64,000 nucleotides of DNA from Actimicrobium sp035984655 (GTDB taxonomy: Bacteria; Pseudomonadota; Gammaproteobacteria; Burkholderiales; Burkholderiaceae_D). Below are positions 37,401 through 46,384 of the stretch, piece after piece. The DNA lies in assembly GCF_035984655.1 (NCBI RefSeq), contig NZ_JAXCHT010000020.1, positions 26,799 to 90,798 on the forward strand, in the 5' to 3' direction. The stretch's first letter is position 1. Each line of letters opens with the position of its first letter. A program made the position numbers and the translations under genes. Under the pieces are notes generated by a model. It made no database searches and was not told where the DNA came from. It saw only the letters and a program-made list of their open reading frames with translations.

Positions 37401-37754
37401 GGCTTCGTACAGACCACGCGCGACTGGCATCAATGCCGCAAGATCGTGTTCGGCAATCCCGCGCTCGCGCAACAATTGCAGGACTTCCGGCTCCGGCGCG
37501 AGCGCCAGTTGCTGCAACAGCTGCATCAGCCGCTCGCGCATCTCCTGCGCCGCCTTGCGCGTAAACGTAATCGCCAGCATTTCGGACGGCGCGGTGCCCG
37601 CCAGCAGCAGGCGCAACATGCGCGCCACCAGCAACCAGGTCTTGCCGCTGCCGGCACAGGCCTCGACCACGACCGACCGCTGCGGATCGCAGGCCGCGCC
37701 AATGAATGCTGCGGCGGTCGCATCCGCGCCGTTGATGTCGTACGCGCGCGCCAT
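34467..37754 (-). CDS. addA: AddA-like UvrD/RecB helicase-nuclease
   Basis: A 1,095-residue superfamily 1 helicase with nuclease. The Walker A motif VVVEACAGSGKTWLLVARM lies near residues 27-45, motif Ia ITFTRKAAQEMRERL follows, then HILLDEFQDTNPLQW (motif II), GDPKQSIYRFRRAEP (motif III), NLLYVALTRARQLLIV (motif VI) and a C-terminal PD-(D/E)xK-type segment RFDRIVQLPDGLWILDYKRR. It works with AddB to resect double-strand breaks. Its ATG overlaps the AddB stop by one base. Confidence 0.88.
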   Translation of the reverse strand: MARAYDINGADATAAAFIGAACDPQRSVVVEACAGSGKTWLLVARMLRLLLAGTAPSEMLAITFTRKAAQEMRERLMQLLQQLALAPEPEVLQLLRERGIAEHDLAALMPVARGLYEAVLGSANALSIDTFHSWFARLIRLAPLASGVPHGFTLTEATGELSQDAYSRFLQSLNDAEHADVRAALQALYEQVGDWNTKRLLDAFVSKRAEWWAASQQGQPLDWLTALCGEDGRCDARLSLWQDAVLVKRLQTLAWLLGQGTQRNQDRAVALESALSDAPSLDGFMQIHAQFWDDSGKPRGNDHRRGKLFKAIEENLGENSGETFEREFAALGAALAQLQRRSFETNVIAMNAALFKVGSAYLDCYQAVKAEQRVFDFADLEWQAWRVLSNDEHAAYLQSRLDARYKHILLDEFQDTNPLQWSIVRAWLSAYGADAAAPSVFIVGDPKQSIYRFRRAEPRVFRAARDMLAEQGAAVLQTNQTRRNAPEIIALLNASFDANPIYSAQTTLATRAGTLWRLPLIETGAGVAASSGLVLRDSLVSALDEQDDARRHDEGRAVAVAITRARLELAASNGAPVRWSDVMLLVKKRAHLGAYETALREAGIPFASNRRGGLLESLEIGDLIALLSFLIAPGDNRALAHVLKSPIIGADDDLLILLAQQTGGNWWQRLLTLGGQGVMAAEVQRLQHWLALAPSLPVHDLLDRILHEGQLVQRYAASASALERAQVIGNLEAFTALALNLDAGRYPGLPKFIDALRALLGASQSDAPDAADVDAALDAVRILTIHSAKGLEADIVVLLDANHSEPSRDDVGILCEWPQQAAAPTHFSAFGRNAERGAARDALFAEEEQFRTQEDWNLLYVALTRARQLLIVSGVAGAHATIVPDSWYDRLQQIEEVDFDPAEATPQSQQQAGFVWPLFAPPVLAAPAQPVVVVNTPEIEEGIALHALLERLTASADWPVVVPSAAIIARWLGCLPARAVTVRAQAMTILQTPALARFFDPQELLFARNEMELMHDGELLRFDRIVQLPDGLWILDYKRRLLASERTDYAAQLARYRLAAQAVFVGQAIRTAIITVDGGFEEFQVDAVQLTAGSS

Positions 37755-40399
37755 CACCAGGCGCCCTTGCGGCACAACCCGCGCACTTCACAATACTGGC
37801 AGACGGTGTCGATACCGTTGGCAGGCAGCGGCGCGCCGGCGGCGATTGCCTGCATCTGCGCAGCGATACGCTGCTCCAGCGCATCCTGCCATTGCAGATA
37901 ATCGGACGCGGCGACGTCGCCCGTTTTCTGGCCGGTCAGCTCCAGCGCGACATAATGACCGGCGTCCATGCGCGACTCGGCCAGCAGTCCGTAAAACGGC
38001 AGTTGATGGTCTTCACCCTGTTTCAGTTTTGTCCGCAATGCCGCCACATTCTTGGTCTTGTAATCGAGTACCGCGCGCGCGCCGTCGGCATGCTGATCGA
38101 TCCGGTCGACCCGCCCGTGCAGACGCAGTTCGCCGTCCGGCCAGCGCAATACCCGCTCCATCTGCTGCTCGCCAATCATGAATTGCCAGCCCTGTGCCAC
38201 ACGTTCGTCGGCCCAGGCCAGATAGGCTGGCATGACTTTTTTCCAGCGCACGTAGTAACCCAGCGCCGCCGCGGTGCGTTCCAGCTCCTGCTGAAAAATC
38301 TGTTCGGAAATCTCGGCCAGCAACTCCGGCCGCTGCGATGCGGGTGTGTCTTCCGCACTGACACGGGCGTGATAACTGGCCAGTATCTGATGCAGCCAGT
38401 CGCCGTAATCGCGCTTTTCCGGCAGCTCGGACAGCGTATCGAGCGCGCTCAGGCCGAGCATGCGGGTGGCAAAAAACTGGTAAGGGCATGCGACCAGGCT
38501 GTTGTAGCCGCTGGCCGATAATTTGCGCGGCACCAGCGCCGGCGCCGATGGCATCGGCATCGTTGGCAGACGGGGCGTCAGTGCTTGCTGCGCGAGGGCC
38601 GTTTGCTGATGCGCCAGCGGCGGCAATGCGTGGCGCGCCAGCGCCAGTTGCAGGCGTTCGATCCACGGACTGGCGGCGTTCGGCTCGCCATTGACGAAGG
38701 ACTGCCACGACAGCACGATCGGGCTGCCGCTGCCCAACAGCTCGGCAAAATCGCGCAGCTGCTGGCGCTGGCGCGACTCGCGCGTGGCCAGCGCCAGTTC
38801 GCGCCGCACCGCATTGGCAAAGAACAGGGTCTCGACCGGCTGCGACGGCAAATGGGCGGCATCGACGCCCACCATCAGCACCGCGTCGAAGGTGCGCAGG
38901 CGTGCGCCATTCAAGGGCAGCATGACGACCCGTTTATCGGATTGCGGCGCCACGAACGGCGTCGCTTCCAGTTGCAGGTTGATCAGCGCGCGCCACTCGG
39001 CAAACGAAAACAGTTGCACCAGCTCGCCGCATTCTGCCTCCAGTTGATCAAACATTGCGAGAACCTGCTCGCCAGCGACATCCGCAGCCAGCGCGGCACG
39101 CATCCCGAGTGCATCGAACACCTCGCGGCTGGTGGCAATCCAGTCGCACAGGCTGCGATTGCGCTGGAACTTGCCGGCCTGCGCGCGCAGTTCGGCAATC
39201 AGGCCGCGTTGTTGCGGCAGGGCCAGCGCGACGGCTTCCCAGCCGCCCGCCACATTGGCGCGCAGCAGCGCCAGCTCGATCTGCATCACGCTGTCGCTGT
39301 CGACCGGAAAAAACGGCGACTTCAGCAAATCAAGCAGGGCGCCGGTTTCGGCGCGCGAGGTCACCAGCTCGAACCACGCGGCAATTGCCGAGGCGGCACG
39401 CGTGGTCGACAGCTTCCATCCGGTTTCGTCGGCCACCAGCACCTCAGCGCGTTCGAGCAGCGCGCGAATGCGCCGCGCCACCACCCGATCCTGGGCAATG
39501 ATCGCGATGCTGGTGTTGCCGGCAACGATCCAGTCAATCACCGTTTGCGCCCCGCGCAGCGCTTCGTCTTCCAGGCTGGTGGCCGGATACAGCACCACGT
39601 TGTCAAGTGCCGCAGGTGCTGCGACTGGCGCCGCATCGTCGACCAGTTCACCCCACGCCGCCAGCAGCACCGGCGCCGCCGCGCGCCAATCGAGCAGCAG
39701 TGGCGTGACTGTCTGGCGCTCGCCATAGGCGCTCAGGAAGGCCTGCTCGAAAGGGTCCGGATCGACCGGTGAAATCCATACCATCGGCACGCTGGCGCGC
39801 GCTGCCAGCGCCTGCAACTGCGCGAACCGCGCCACGCCATTGTCACGGCCATCGAGTTGGCTTTTCCAGATGCTCCAGACCAGCTGGCTCTCATCGGACA
39901 GCACATTGCGCGCCGACGGCGTCAGGCAAGCCAGCGCGTCGTGCCAGCGCTGATCGAGTTGATCCGGTTGCTGCCGAAGGGTTGGCAGCAGGCTTTGCGT
40001 CAGCTCGTCCGACAACGCCAACAGGGTTTGCGCCAGCGGCAGCAAGTCCGTATTGCGGCGCGCCGTAAATAATTTCTTCAGCCAGGCGTGCTGGCGCAGC
40101 TCGGCATACAACGCCATCAGGCGCTCACTGTCACCGGCAATTCCGTCAGCGTGCGGCGGCTGCAAGTCCAGCCAGGCGGTCAGGGTTGCAATGATTGGTG
40201 GCGCAAAAGCAACACCCAAATGCTGCGACAACGCCAACTTCAGCCGCCGTGCATGCTCCAGCGTCGGCACCACGACGCGCACCGCGGAGAAATCCAGACC
40301 CGCAACCGCGGGCTCCTGCCGCAGCAACGGCAACAGCAGTTTGGCCACCGCCGGCCAGAACTGCGGCGATGGAGGAATCAATTCGGGGGAACGCAACAT
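37754..40399 (-). CDS. addB: AddB-like PD-(D/E)XK nuclease
   Basis: An 881-residue protein (912 if an earlier frame start is used) whose helicase region is degenerate and whose C-terminus is a nuclease with a probable 4Fe-4S fold: Cys in SLVACPYQF, then GRVDRIDQ and VLDYKTK (catalytic Asp and Asp-x-Lys), then CQYCEVRGLC close to the end. This is the AddB arrangement. I place the start at 40399 because recognisable sequence begins there; 40438 is another possibility. It is translationally coupled to addA and divergent from trxA over about 380 bases. Confidence 0.82.
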   Translation of the reverse strand: MLRSPELIPPSPQFWPAVAKLLLPLLRQEPAVAGLDFSAVRVVVPTLEHARRLKLALSQHLGVAFAPPIIATLTAWLDLQPPHADGIAGDSERLMALYAELRQHAWLKKLFTARRNTDLLPLAQTLLALSDELTQSLLPTLRQQPDQLDQRWHDALACLTPSARNVLSDESQLVWSIWKSQLDGRDNGVARFAQLQALAARASVPMVWISPVDPDPFEQAFLSAYGERQTVTPLLLDWRAAAPVLLAAWGELVDDAAPVAAPAALDNVVLYPATSLEDEALRGAQTVIDWIVAGNTSIAIIAQDRVVARRIRALLERAEVLVADETGWKLSTTRAASAIAAWFELVTSRAETGALLDLLKSPFFPVDSDSVMQIELALLRANVAGGWEAVALALPQQRGLIAELRAQAGKFQRNRSLCDWIATSREVFDALGMRAALAADVAGEQVLAMFDQLEAECGELVQLFSFAEWRALINLQLEATPFVAPQSDKRVVMLPLNGARLRTFDAVLMVGVDAAHLPSQPVETLFFANAVRRELALATRESRQRQQLRDFAELLGSGSPIVLSWQSFVNGEPNAASPWIERLQLALARHALPPLAHQQTALAQQALTPRLPTMPMPSAPALVPRKLSASGYNSLVACPYQFFATRMLGLSALDTLSELPEKRDYGDWLHQILASYHARVSAEDTPASQRPELLAEISEQIFQQELERTAAALGYYVRWKKVMPAYLAWADERVAQGWQFMIGEQQMERVLRWPDGELRLHGRVDRIDQHADGARAVLDYKTKNVAALRTKLKQGEDHQLPFYGLLAESRMDAGHYVALELTGQKTGDVAASDYLQWQDALEQRIAAQMQAIAAGAPLPANGIDTVCQYCEVRGLCRKGAW

Positions 40400-40781
40400 G
40401 AAATGGAAGCCTGAGATAGCATCATGGGAGCCAGACATTATCACGCAGCGTGACGGAGCATTTGCAGCGCCGCTGCCGGGAGTTCGTTGCACACAACGCG
40501 CAGCCCGGGAAAATCAGGTATTATTTCCTCACTTTCCCGCTGCAGGTCTTTGTTTGGCACCTGCCGACCACCTTGATTTCAATGCAAACGTCGCCATGTC
40601 ACTATGGTAACAACGTGATCGTTGTTAAACGGCACCGTTGTGGCGAGCACAAGATAACTGGTTCCAGGAGCGTCCGACAAAATGGATCTGGCATGGCGTG
40701 TTAATGCCGCCAGGCGCACTTTGTCAGACGCCCCAAAGCCGCAGCGTTGATTCAACCCTTACCCCTCCCTTCGAGGAAATC
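40400..40781. other. Divergent addB/trxA intergenic region
   Basis: About 380 bases with no gene. It contains the palindrome at 40608-40627 and several AT-rich segments that may carry the trxA and addB promoters. No RNA family is recognised. Confidence 0.5.
40608..40627. promoter_or_regulatory. 20-bp palindrome upstream of trxA
   Basis: TAACAACG-TGAT-CGTTGTTA is a perfect inverted repeat with 8-bp arms, lying 155 bases upstream of the trxA start. This size and symmetry suit a dimeric repressor. No known regulator can be named from sequence alone. Confidence 0.4.
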
Positions 40782-41108
40782 ATGAGCGAAAACATCAAAC
40801 ACATCTCCGACGCTTCTTTTGAAGTCGACGTCCTGAAATCTGACAAGCCAGTACTGGTCGACTTTTGGGCCGAGTGGTGTGGTCCGTGCAAATCGATTGC
40901 GCCCATCCTTGAAGAAATCGCCAAGGAATACGATGGCAAACTGCAGGTTGCAAAAATGGATGTCGACGCCAACCAGGCCGTTCCGGCCAAGTTCGGCATC
41001 CGTGGCATTCCAACCCTGATCCTGTTCAAGAACGGTGTCCCGGCAGCGCAGAAAGTCGGCGCCCTGGCCAAAGGCCAGCTGACCTCGTTCATCGACAGCA
41101 ATATCTGA
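40782..41108 (+). CDS. trxA: Thioredoxin 1
   Basis: A 108-residue thioredoxin with the active-site WCGPCK motif near residues 32-37 and the cis-Pro segment GIPTLILFKNG. It reduces protein disulfides in the cytosol. The start is set by GAGGAAA upstream of ATG 40782. It is followed by a terminator and then rho, the common trxA-rho-rpmE order. Confidence 0.97.
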   Translation: MSENIKHISDASFEVDVLKSDKPVLVDFWAEWCGPCKSIAPILEEIAKEYDGKLQVAKMDVDANQAVPAKFGIRGIPTLILFKNGVPAAQKVGALAKGQLTSFIDSNI

Positions 41109-41116
41109 TACCAACA

Positions 41117-41145
41117 GCGACGCTGCGCCCGTAGCGTCGCCTTTT
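41117..41145 (+). terminator. Terminator between trxA and rho
   Basis: Stem GCGACGCT/AGCGTCGC (41117-41124, 41133-41140) followed by CTTTT. The T-run is short, so partial read-through to rho is possible. Confidence 0.6.
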
Positions 41146-41225
41146 ACCTGATTACCACCACGCAGCTCCCTCCCCCATCGCCCTCCCCGTCCCGGGACAC
41201 TCAAAATTAATTCAAAATAATGACC

Positions 41226-42491
41226 ATGCACTTATCCGAACTCAAGGCGTTACACGTTTCCGCCCTGCTTGAAATGGCCATCGGCCTTGATATCGACAAC
41301 GCCGCCCGCCTGCGCAAACAGGAACTGATGTTTGCGATCCTGAAAAAACGTGCCAAGACCGGCGAACAGATTTTTGGCGATGGCGCACTCGAAGTGCTGC
41401 CGGACGGCTTCGGCTTTCTGCGCTCGCCTGATGCCAGCTACATGGCCTCGACCGACGACATCTACATTTCGCCGTCCCAGATCCGCCGCTTCAACCTGCA
41501 TACCGGCGACTCGATCGAAGGGGAAGTCCGCACGCCAAAAGACGGCGAACGCTACTTCGCCCTGGTCAAGGTCGACAAGGTCAATGGCGAATCGCCGGAA
41601 GCCTCGAAACATCGGATCCTGTTTGAAAACCTGACGCCATTGCATCCGAACGAGCCGCTGAAGCTCGAGCGCGAGATGAACGGCCAGGAAAACATCACCG
41701 GCCGCATCATCGACATGATCGCGCCGATCGGCAAGGGCCAGCGCGGCTTGCTGGTGGCATCACCAAAATCCGGCAAGTCGGTGATCCTCCAACACATGGC
41801 GCACGCGATCACCGCCAATCACCCGGACTGCACGCTGATCGTGCTGCTGATCGACGAACGGCCTGAGGAAGTTACCGAAATGCAGCGCTCGGTGCGCGGC
41901 GAAGTGGTTGCCTCGACCTTTGACGAACCGGCCACCCGCCACGTGCAGGTCGCCGAGATGGTGCTGGAAAAAGCCAAGCGCCTGGTCGAAATGAAAAAAG
42001 ACGTGGTGATCCTTCTCGACTCGATCACCCGCCTTGCACGCGCCTACAACACGGTGATCCCGGCTTCCGGCAAGGTACTGACCGGTGGTGTCGACGCCAA
42101 TGCGTTGCAGCGTCCGAAGCGCTTCTTTGGCGCAGCCCGCAACATCGAAGAAGGCGGTTCGCTGACGATTATCGCGACCGCCCTGATCGAAACCGGCAGC
42201 CGCATGGATGACGTGATCTTTGAAGAATTCAAGGGTACCGGCAACATGGAAGTGCATCTGGAACGTCGCCTCGCCGAGAAGCGCGTCTATCCCGCCATCA
42301 ATTTGAACAAGTCCGGCACCCGCCGCGAAGAGCTGTTGATCAAACCTGACCAACTGCAAAAAATCTGGGTGTTGCGCAAGCTGCTCTACAGCATGGATGA
42401 AATCGAAGCGATGGAATTCATTCTCGACAAGATGAAGGCCACCAAGAACAACGGTGAATTCTTCGACATGATGCGGCGCGGCAATTCATAA
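41226..42491 (+). CDS. rho: Transcription termination factor Rho
   Basis: A 421-residue hexameric RNA helicase. It carries the N-terminal HLSELKALHVSALLEMA helices, an RNA-binding cold-shock-like domain (GDGALEVLPDGFGFLRSP), Walker A SPKSGKSVILQ, the VLLIDERPEEVTEMQRSV segment and ILLDSITRLARAYN. I use the second ATG (41226) because homologues start with MHLSELK; the ATG at 41220 adds two residues. No Shine-Dalgarno is seen before either. Confidence 0.97.
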   Translation: MHLSELKALHVSALLEMAIGLDIDNAARLRKQELMFAILKKRAKTGEQIFGDGALEVLPDGFGFLRSPDASYMASTDDIYISPSQIRRFNLHTGDSIEGEVRTPKDGERYFALVKVDKVNGESPEASKHRILFENLTPLHPNEPLKLEREMNGQENITGRIIDMIAPIGKGQRGLLVASPKSGKSVILQHMAHAITANHPDCTLIVLLIDERPEEVTEMQRSVRGEVVASTFDEPATRHVQVAEMVLEKAKRLVEMKKDVVILLDSITRLARAYNTVIPASGKVLTGGVDANALQRPKRFFGAARNIEEGGSLTIIATALIETGSRMDDVIFEEFKGTGNMEVHLERRLAEKRVYPAINLNKSGTRREELLIKPDQLQKIWVLRKLLYSMDEIEAMEFILDKMKATKNNGEFFDMMRRGNS

Positions 42492-42510
42492 GCGTTGCTG
42501 ACGGAAGACA

Positions 42511-42538
42511 AAAGGCGCGTTGCGAGACGCGCCTTTTT
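42511..42538 (+). terminator. Terminator after rho
   Basis: Stem AAAGGCGCGT/ACGCGCCTTT (42511-42520, 42527-42536) with a T-run. It lies 19 bases after the rho stop codon. Confidence 0.9.
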
Positions 42539-42665
42539 CCATGCTGCGACTACAAATTCTTGTATAATTCGAGCTCCATTCCAAGGCAAGTGATCATCAA
42601 TCGGGTCAAGAAGCACGGCGACCGACGAAGTGGCGATTGGCTACCTAACACTACTGAGGCTTCAA

Positions 42666-42935
42666 ATGAAAGACGGCATTCACCCAAATTATCGCGAAGT
42701 ACTGATCCACGATCTGTCCTGCGATTTCAAATTCGTTACCCGCTCGACCGTTCAGACCCGCGAGATGGCTGAATTCGAAGGCAAGCAATACCCACTCGTG
42801 AAGATCGAGGTGTCCTCCGAGTCGCACCCGTTCTACACCGGCAAGCACAAGATCGTCGATACCGCCGGTCGCGTCGAGAAATTCCGCCAGAAGTTCGGCA
42901 GCGTTGGTTCGAAAACCCAGATCGCCCAGGATTAA
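42666..42935 (+). CDS. rpmE2: Ribosomal protein L31 type B
   Basis: An 89-residue L31. The opening MKDGIHPNYREVLIHDLSCD and the SHPFYTGKHKIVDTAGRVEKF segment identify it. It lacks the CxxC zinc ligands of the A type and is therefore the zinc-independent B type. TGAGG nine bases upstream sets the start, and a terminator follows. Confidence 0.95.
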   Translation: MKDGIHPNYREVLIHDLSCDFKFVTRSTVQTREMAEFEGKQYPLVKIEVSSESHPFYTGKHKIVDTAGRVEKFRQKFGSVGSKTQIAQD

Positions 42936-42953
42936 TTCTGGTTCAGCACGATC

Positions 42954-42979
42954 AAAAGGCAGCCTTGGCTGCCTTTTTT
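42954..42979 (+). terminator. Terminator after rpmE2
   Basis: Stem AAAAGGCAGC/GCTGCCTTTT with a three- to four-base loop and a T-run, starting 19 bases after the rpmE2 stop. Confidence 0.9.
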
Positions 42980-43075
42980 GTTTCCTGCGTCTATCTGTTT
43001 AAACCATGTTGCCGTTTTTTTACGGCACAATAAGTGCCATTCCAGTGACGGCGCCATGCCACCCTCAAAACCTTG

Positions 43076-44800
43076 ATGAAGCCAGTTCGCCTGCCCGCCT
43101 CCGCCACCCGCGCACTGCCACGTCTGGCCCTGTTCGCGCTGTGTTTTCTGTACATCCTGCCGGGCCTGATCGGACGTGACCCGTGGAAGACCGACGACGC
43201 CGCCGGCTTCGGCATCATGTGGACCATGGCGCATGGCAGCCTGGCCGACTGGCTGTGGCCGAATATCGTCGGCCTGCCGATGGCCGACAAGGGCCCGCTG
43301 ACGTTCTGGATCGGCGCCTTGTGCATCAAGCTGTTCGGCTGGCTGCTCGGCGATCCCATGGCGGCACGCGTGGCGACCGTCGGATTTTTCCTGCTTGGCT
43401 CGTTGTCGGTCTGGTACGCGACCTTCCTGCTGGGTCGCCGCAGCGAAGCGCAACCCTTGAAGCTGGCCTTCGGCGGACAACCCGAAGCAAAGGATTACGG
43501 CCGCACCCTGGCCGATGGCGCCCTGCTGATTTATCTCGGCAGCCTTGGCCTGTTATTGCACAGTCATGAGACCAGCACCGAAGCACTGCAGGTGTCGCTG
43601 GTGGCAGCAGCCCTGTACGCCAGCGCGCGGCTGATCGACCTGCCCTCCTGGCGCACCGCACTGTCGCTCGGCGCGACGCTGGGATTGCTGGCCCTGACGC
43701 GCGGATGGGTCGTCCCCGCCGGGATCTTCGTGAGTTTGCTGGTGCTGGCAGCCTGGCAGCACCGCGGCCTGCTCAAACTGCTGGCCGGCATGACCCTGCC
43801 GGCCGGGCTGATCGTCGCCGGCAGCTGGCCGCTGCTGGCCAACCTGATGCAACCGTTCGGCAGCTCGCCAACGCCACTCTGGCTCGACTGGAACCTGGCG
43901 CAGATCGCGGCGCCATCGCTCGACAGCCTGAAATACTTCTTCAAGTACGGCATCTGGTTCACCTGGCCGGCCTGGCCGTTTGCCGGCTGGGCCGTGTACG
44001 CATGGCGCCAGCAGAAAAATGCCTTGCACATCGCCCTGCCGCTGAGTTTTGTCGCGGTCTTCGTCTTGCTGGCGCTGATCAATCCGAATCATGTCGAAGG
44101 CATCCTGTTGCCGCTGCTGCCACCGCTGGCCATGCTTGCCGCATTCGGGCTACCGACCATGAAGCGCGGCGCCATCAATGCGGTCGACTGGTTTTCGGTG
44201 ATGACGCTGTCGACCTGCGCCGCGTTCATCTGGATTGGCTGGATCGCCAAGCAGACCGGCTGGCCGGCGCAACTGGCGCGCAATGCGTTCAAGCTCGCGC
44301 CTGGCTTCAAGCCCGAGTTCAACCTGCTGGCGGTGATCGTGGCCGCGTGCGCCACGGCCGGCTGGATCGCGGTGGTGCAGTGGCGCCTGTCACGGCAGCC
44401 GTCGGTATTGTGGCGTGCGGTGGTGTTGTCCTCGGCCGGGGTGATCCTGTGCTGGCTGCTGCTGATGACGCTATGGCTGCCATGGATCAATTACGGCAAG
44501 AGCTATGCCGGCGTCGCGCAGCAAATTGCCCTGAAATTGCCGCGCTCGTCCGAATGCGTCGACACCAACATCGGACCGAGCCAGCGTGCCAGCTTCGCGT
44601 ATTTCGGCCAGGTCAATTTTTCGCGTTTCGCCGACGGTCCGTGCGACTTCCTGCTGCTGCAGGACAGTAATCAGAAACGTAACGACGTGATGCTTTTCAA
44701 GCCTTACAACGGCAGCGCCGAATGGAAGATGTTGTGGGAAGGCCGTCGCCCATCGGATCGCGATGAACGCTTTAGACTGTATCGACGCAGCGGTCGTTGA
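43076..44800 (+). CDS. ArnT/PMT-like membrane glycosyltransferase
   Basis: A 574-residue protein with about ten or more hydrophobic helices. The first periplasmic loop carries IGRDPWKTDDAAGFG and ADKGPLTFWIGALC, as in ArnT and other GT-C (PMT_2) enzymes, with DPWKTDD holding the acidic pair of the catalytic loop. Members move sugars from lipid carriers to lipid A or proteins. No arn or lipid A genes are adjacent, so the acceptor is unknown. The TTG at 43073 directly before the ATG is an alternative start. Confidence 0.85.
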   Translation: MKPVRLPASATRALPRLALFALCFLYILPGLIGRDPWKTDDAAGFGIMWTMAHGSLADWLWPNIVGLPMADKGPLTFWIGALCIKLFGWLLGDPMAARVATVGFFLLGSLSVWYATFLLGRRSEAQPLKLAFGGQPEAKDYGRTLADGALLIYLGSLGLLLHSHETSTEALQVSLVAAALYASARLIDLPSWRTALSLGATLGLLALTRGWVVPAGIFVSLLVLAAWQHRGLLKLLAGMTLPAGLIVAGSWPLLANLMQPFGSSPTPLWLDWNLAQIAAPSLDSLKYFFKYGIWFTWPAWPFAGWAVYAWRQQKNALHIALPLSFVAVFVLLALINPNHVEGILLPLLPPLAMLAAFGLPTMKRGAINAVDWFSVMTLSTCAAFIWIGWIAKQTGWPAQLARNAFKLAPGFKPEFNLLAVIVAACATAGWIAVVQWRLSRQPSVLWRAVVLSSAGVILCWLLLMTLWLPWINYGKSYAGVAQQIALKLPRSSECVDTNIGPSQRASFAYFGQVNFSRFADGPCDFLLLQDSNQKRNDVMLFKPYNGSAEWKMLWEGRRPSDRDERFRLYRRSGR

Positions 44801-44871
44801 CCGCACCACGGCAAGCGCCAGGCGTCACAAAAAACCAATGACAACGCGTAGTCCAAACTTCGGAGGATGAC

Positions 44872-46056
44872 ATGAAAAAATCGGCCCAATTCCAGTGGGA
44901 TGACCCGCTGCTGCTCGACGCCCAACTCAGCGACGACGAACGCATGGTGCGCGACGCCACGCGCGCCTACTGTCAGGACAAACTGCAGCCGCGCATTCTC
45001 GAAGCGTTTCGCCACGAAAAAATGGACGCCTCGATTTTTCGCGAGATGGGTGAACTCGGCCTGCTCGGCCCCACCATTCCCGAGCAGTACGGCGGCCCGG
45101 CACTGAACTATGTCTCGTACGGTTTGATCGCGCGTGAAATCGAACGGGTGGATTCCGGCTATCGCTCCATGATGAGCGTGCAATCATCGCTGGTCATGAC
45201 ACCGATTTTTGAATTCGGCACCGAAGAACAGCGCCAGCGCTTCCTGCCGAAACTGGCCACCGGCGAATTCATTGGCTGCTTCGGCCTGACCGAACCCGAC
45301 CACGGCTCCGACCCCGGCTCGATGATCACGCGTGCAAAGAAGGTCGGCGGCGGCTATGCCCTGACCGGTAGCAAGATGTGGATCTCGAATTCACCGATCG
45401 CCGATGTGTTCGTGGTCTGGGCCAAGGACGACGAAGGCGCCATTCGCGGCTTCATTCTCGAAAAAGGCATGGCTGGCCTGTCGACTCCGGCGATCCATGG
45501 CAAATTCGGACTGCGTGCCTCCCTGACCGGCGAGATCGTCATGGACAACGTGTTCTGCCCGGAAGAAAACGCCTTCCCCGATGTGCGCGGCCTGAAGGGT
45601 CCGTTCACCTGCCTCAATGCAGCCCGCTACGGCATCGCGTGGGGTGCCTTGGGCGCGGCAGAATCGTGCTGGCATATCGCGCGTCAGTATGTGCTCGACC
45701 GCAAGCAGTTCGGCAAGCCGCTGGCGGCCAATCAGCTGATCCAGAAAAAGCTGGCCGACATGCAAACCGAAATCACCATGGGCCTGCAGGGCTGTCTGCG
45801 ACTGGGGCGCATGAAGGACGACGGCACTGCCTCGGTGGAAATCACCTCGATGATGAAGCGCAATTCGTGCGGCAAGGCACTCGACATCGCCCGCACCGCG
45901 CGCGACATGTTGGGTGGCAACGGCATCTCGGATGAATACGGCGTGATCCGCCACATGATGAATCTGGAAGTGGTCAACACCTACGAAGGCACGCACGACA
46001 TCCACGCGTTGATTCTGGGCCGGGCGCAAACCGGGATCCAGGCCTTTTCAAGCTAA
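44872..46056 (+). CDS. gcdH: Glutaryl-CoA dehydrogenase (acyl-CoA dehydrogenase family)
   Basis: A 394-residue FAD enzyme that converts glutaryl-CoA to crotonyl-CoA in lysine and tryptophan breakdown. FAD/substrate motifs are CFGLTEPDHGSDPGSM and GSKMWISNSPIADVFVVWAK, and the catalytic Glu is in NTYEGTHDIHALILGR. The overall pattern and length fit GcdH more than the straight-chain dehydrogenases. GGAGG eight bases upstream sets the start. It has no neighbouring CoA-transferase in view. Confidence 0.9.
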   Translation: MKKSAQFQWDDPLLLDAQLSDDERMVRDATRAYCQDKLQPRILEAFRHEKMDASIFREMGELGLLGPTIPEQYGGPALNYVSYGLIAREIERVDSGYRSMMSVQSSLVMTPIFEFGTEEQRQRFLPKLATGEFIGCFGLTEPDHGSDPGSMITRAKKVGGGYALTGSKMWISNSPIADVFVVWAKDDEGAIRGFILEKGMAGLSTPAIHGKFGLRASLTGEIVMDNVFCPEENAFPDVRGLKGPFTCLNAARYGIAWGALGAAESCWHIARQYVLDRKQFGKPLAANQLIQKKLADMQTEITMGLQGCLRLGRMKDDGTASVEITSMMKRNSCGKALDIARTARDMLGGNGISDEYGVIRHMMNLEVVNTYEGTHDIHALILGRAQTGIQAFSS

Positions 46057-46121
46057 GCCGGCAGCGATCAACATCCGAGGTTGCCGTGCAGGGGCAAATC
46101 GGACATAATGCTGCCTGCGTT

Positions 46122-46208
46122 GCCGGGATGGCGGAATAGGTAGACGCACGGGACTCAAAATCCCGCGCTGGTAACAGCGTGCCGGTTCGATTCCGGCTCC
46201 CGGCACCA
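46122..46208 (+). tRNA. tRNA-Leu (CAA anticodon)
   Basis: An 87-base tRNA including CCA. Acceptor stem GCCGGGA/TCCCGGC, anticodon loop CTCAAAA (anticodon CAA, reading UUG), long variable arm and TTCGATT T-loop are all visible. Its 3' end is the target of the integrated element that follows. Confidence 0.97.
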
Positions 46209-46279
46209 AGCACCTGAATCACACCGTATCAAGAAGTCTCAAAACCCGCATGGCATCTAGCTTCGCGGGTTTTTTGTTG
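46189..46279 (+). repeat. Left flanking repeat (attL) of the tRNA-Leu element
   Basis: From GATTCCGGCTCCC in the tRNA T-arm through the tRNA 3' end and its terminator. The same sequence, with some changes, is found at 53276-53363. Shared blocks include CACCAAGCACCTGAATCACA and CCCGCATGGCATCT. Confidence 0.85.
46241..46276 (+). terminator. Terminator downstream of tRNA-Leu
   Basis: Stem ACCCGC/GCGGGT (46244-46249, 46265-46270) and a T-run. It lies inside the left repeat of the element. The same hairpin, with a different loop, is conserved in the right repeat near 53328-53357. Confidence 0.75.
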
Positions 46280-46315
46280 TCTCACGCCATTGCACCCGGT
46301 ACCATCACATAGCGG

Positions 46316-46372
46316 TTTTTTGTTGGTGCATTTGTTGGTACGCCAAAAACCACCAAAAACGCATACCAACAA
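46316..46372. promoter_or_regulatory. Candidate integrase arm sites, left
   Basis: The AT-rich stretch before int contains TTTTTTGTTGGTGCATTT (46316-46333), a second TTTGTTGGTA and CGCATACCAACAA (46360-46372). The first and last recur near the right end of the element in the same order. They may be arm-type binding sites or an int autoregulation region. Confidence 0.45.
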
Positions 46373-46384
46373 CTGGGGCAAAAA

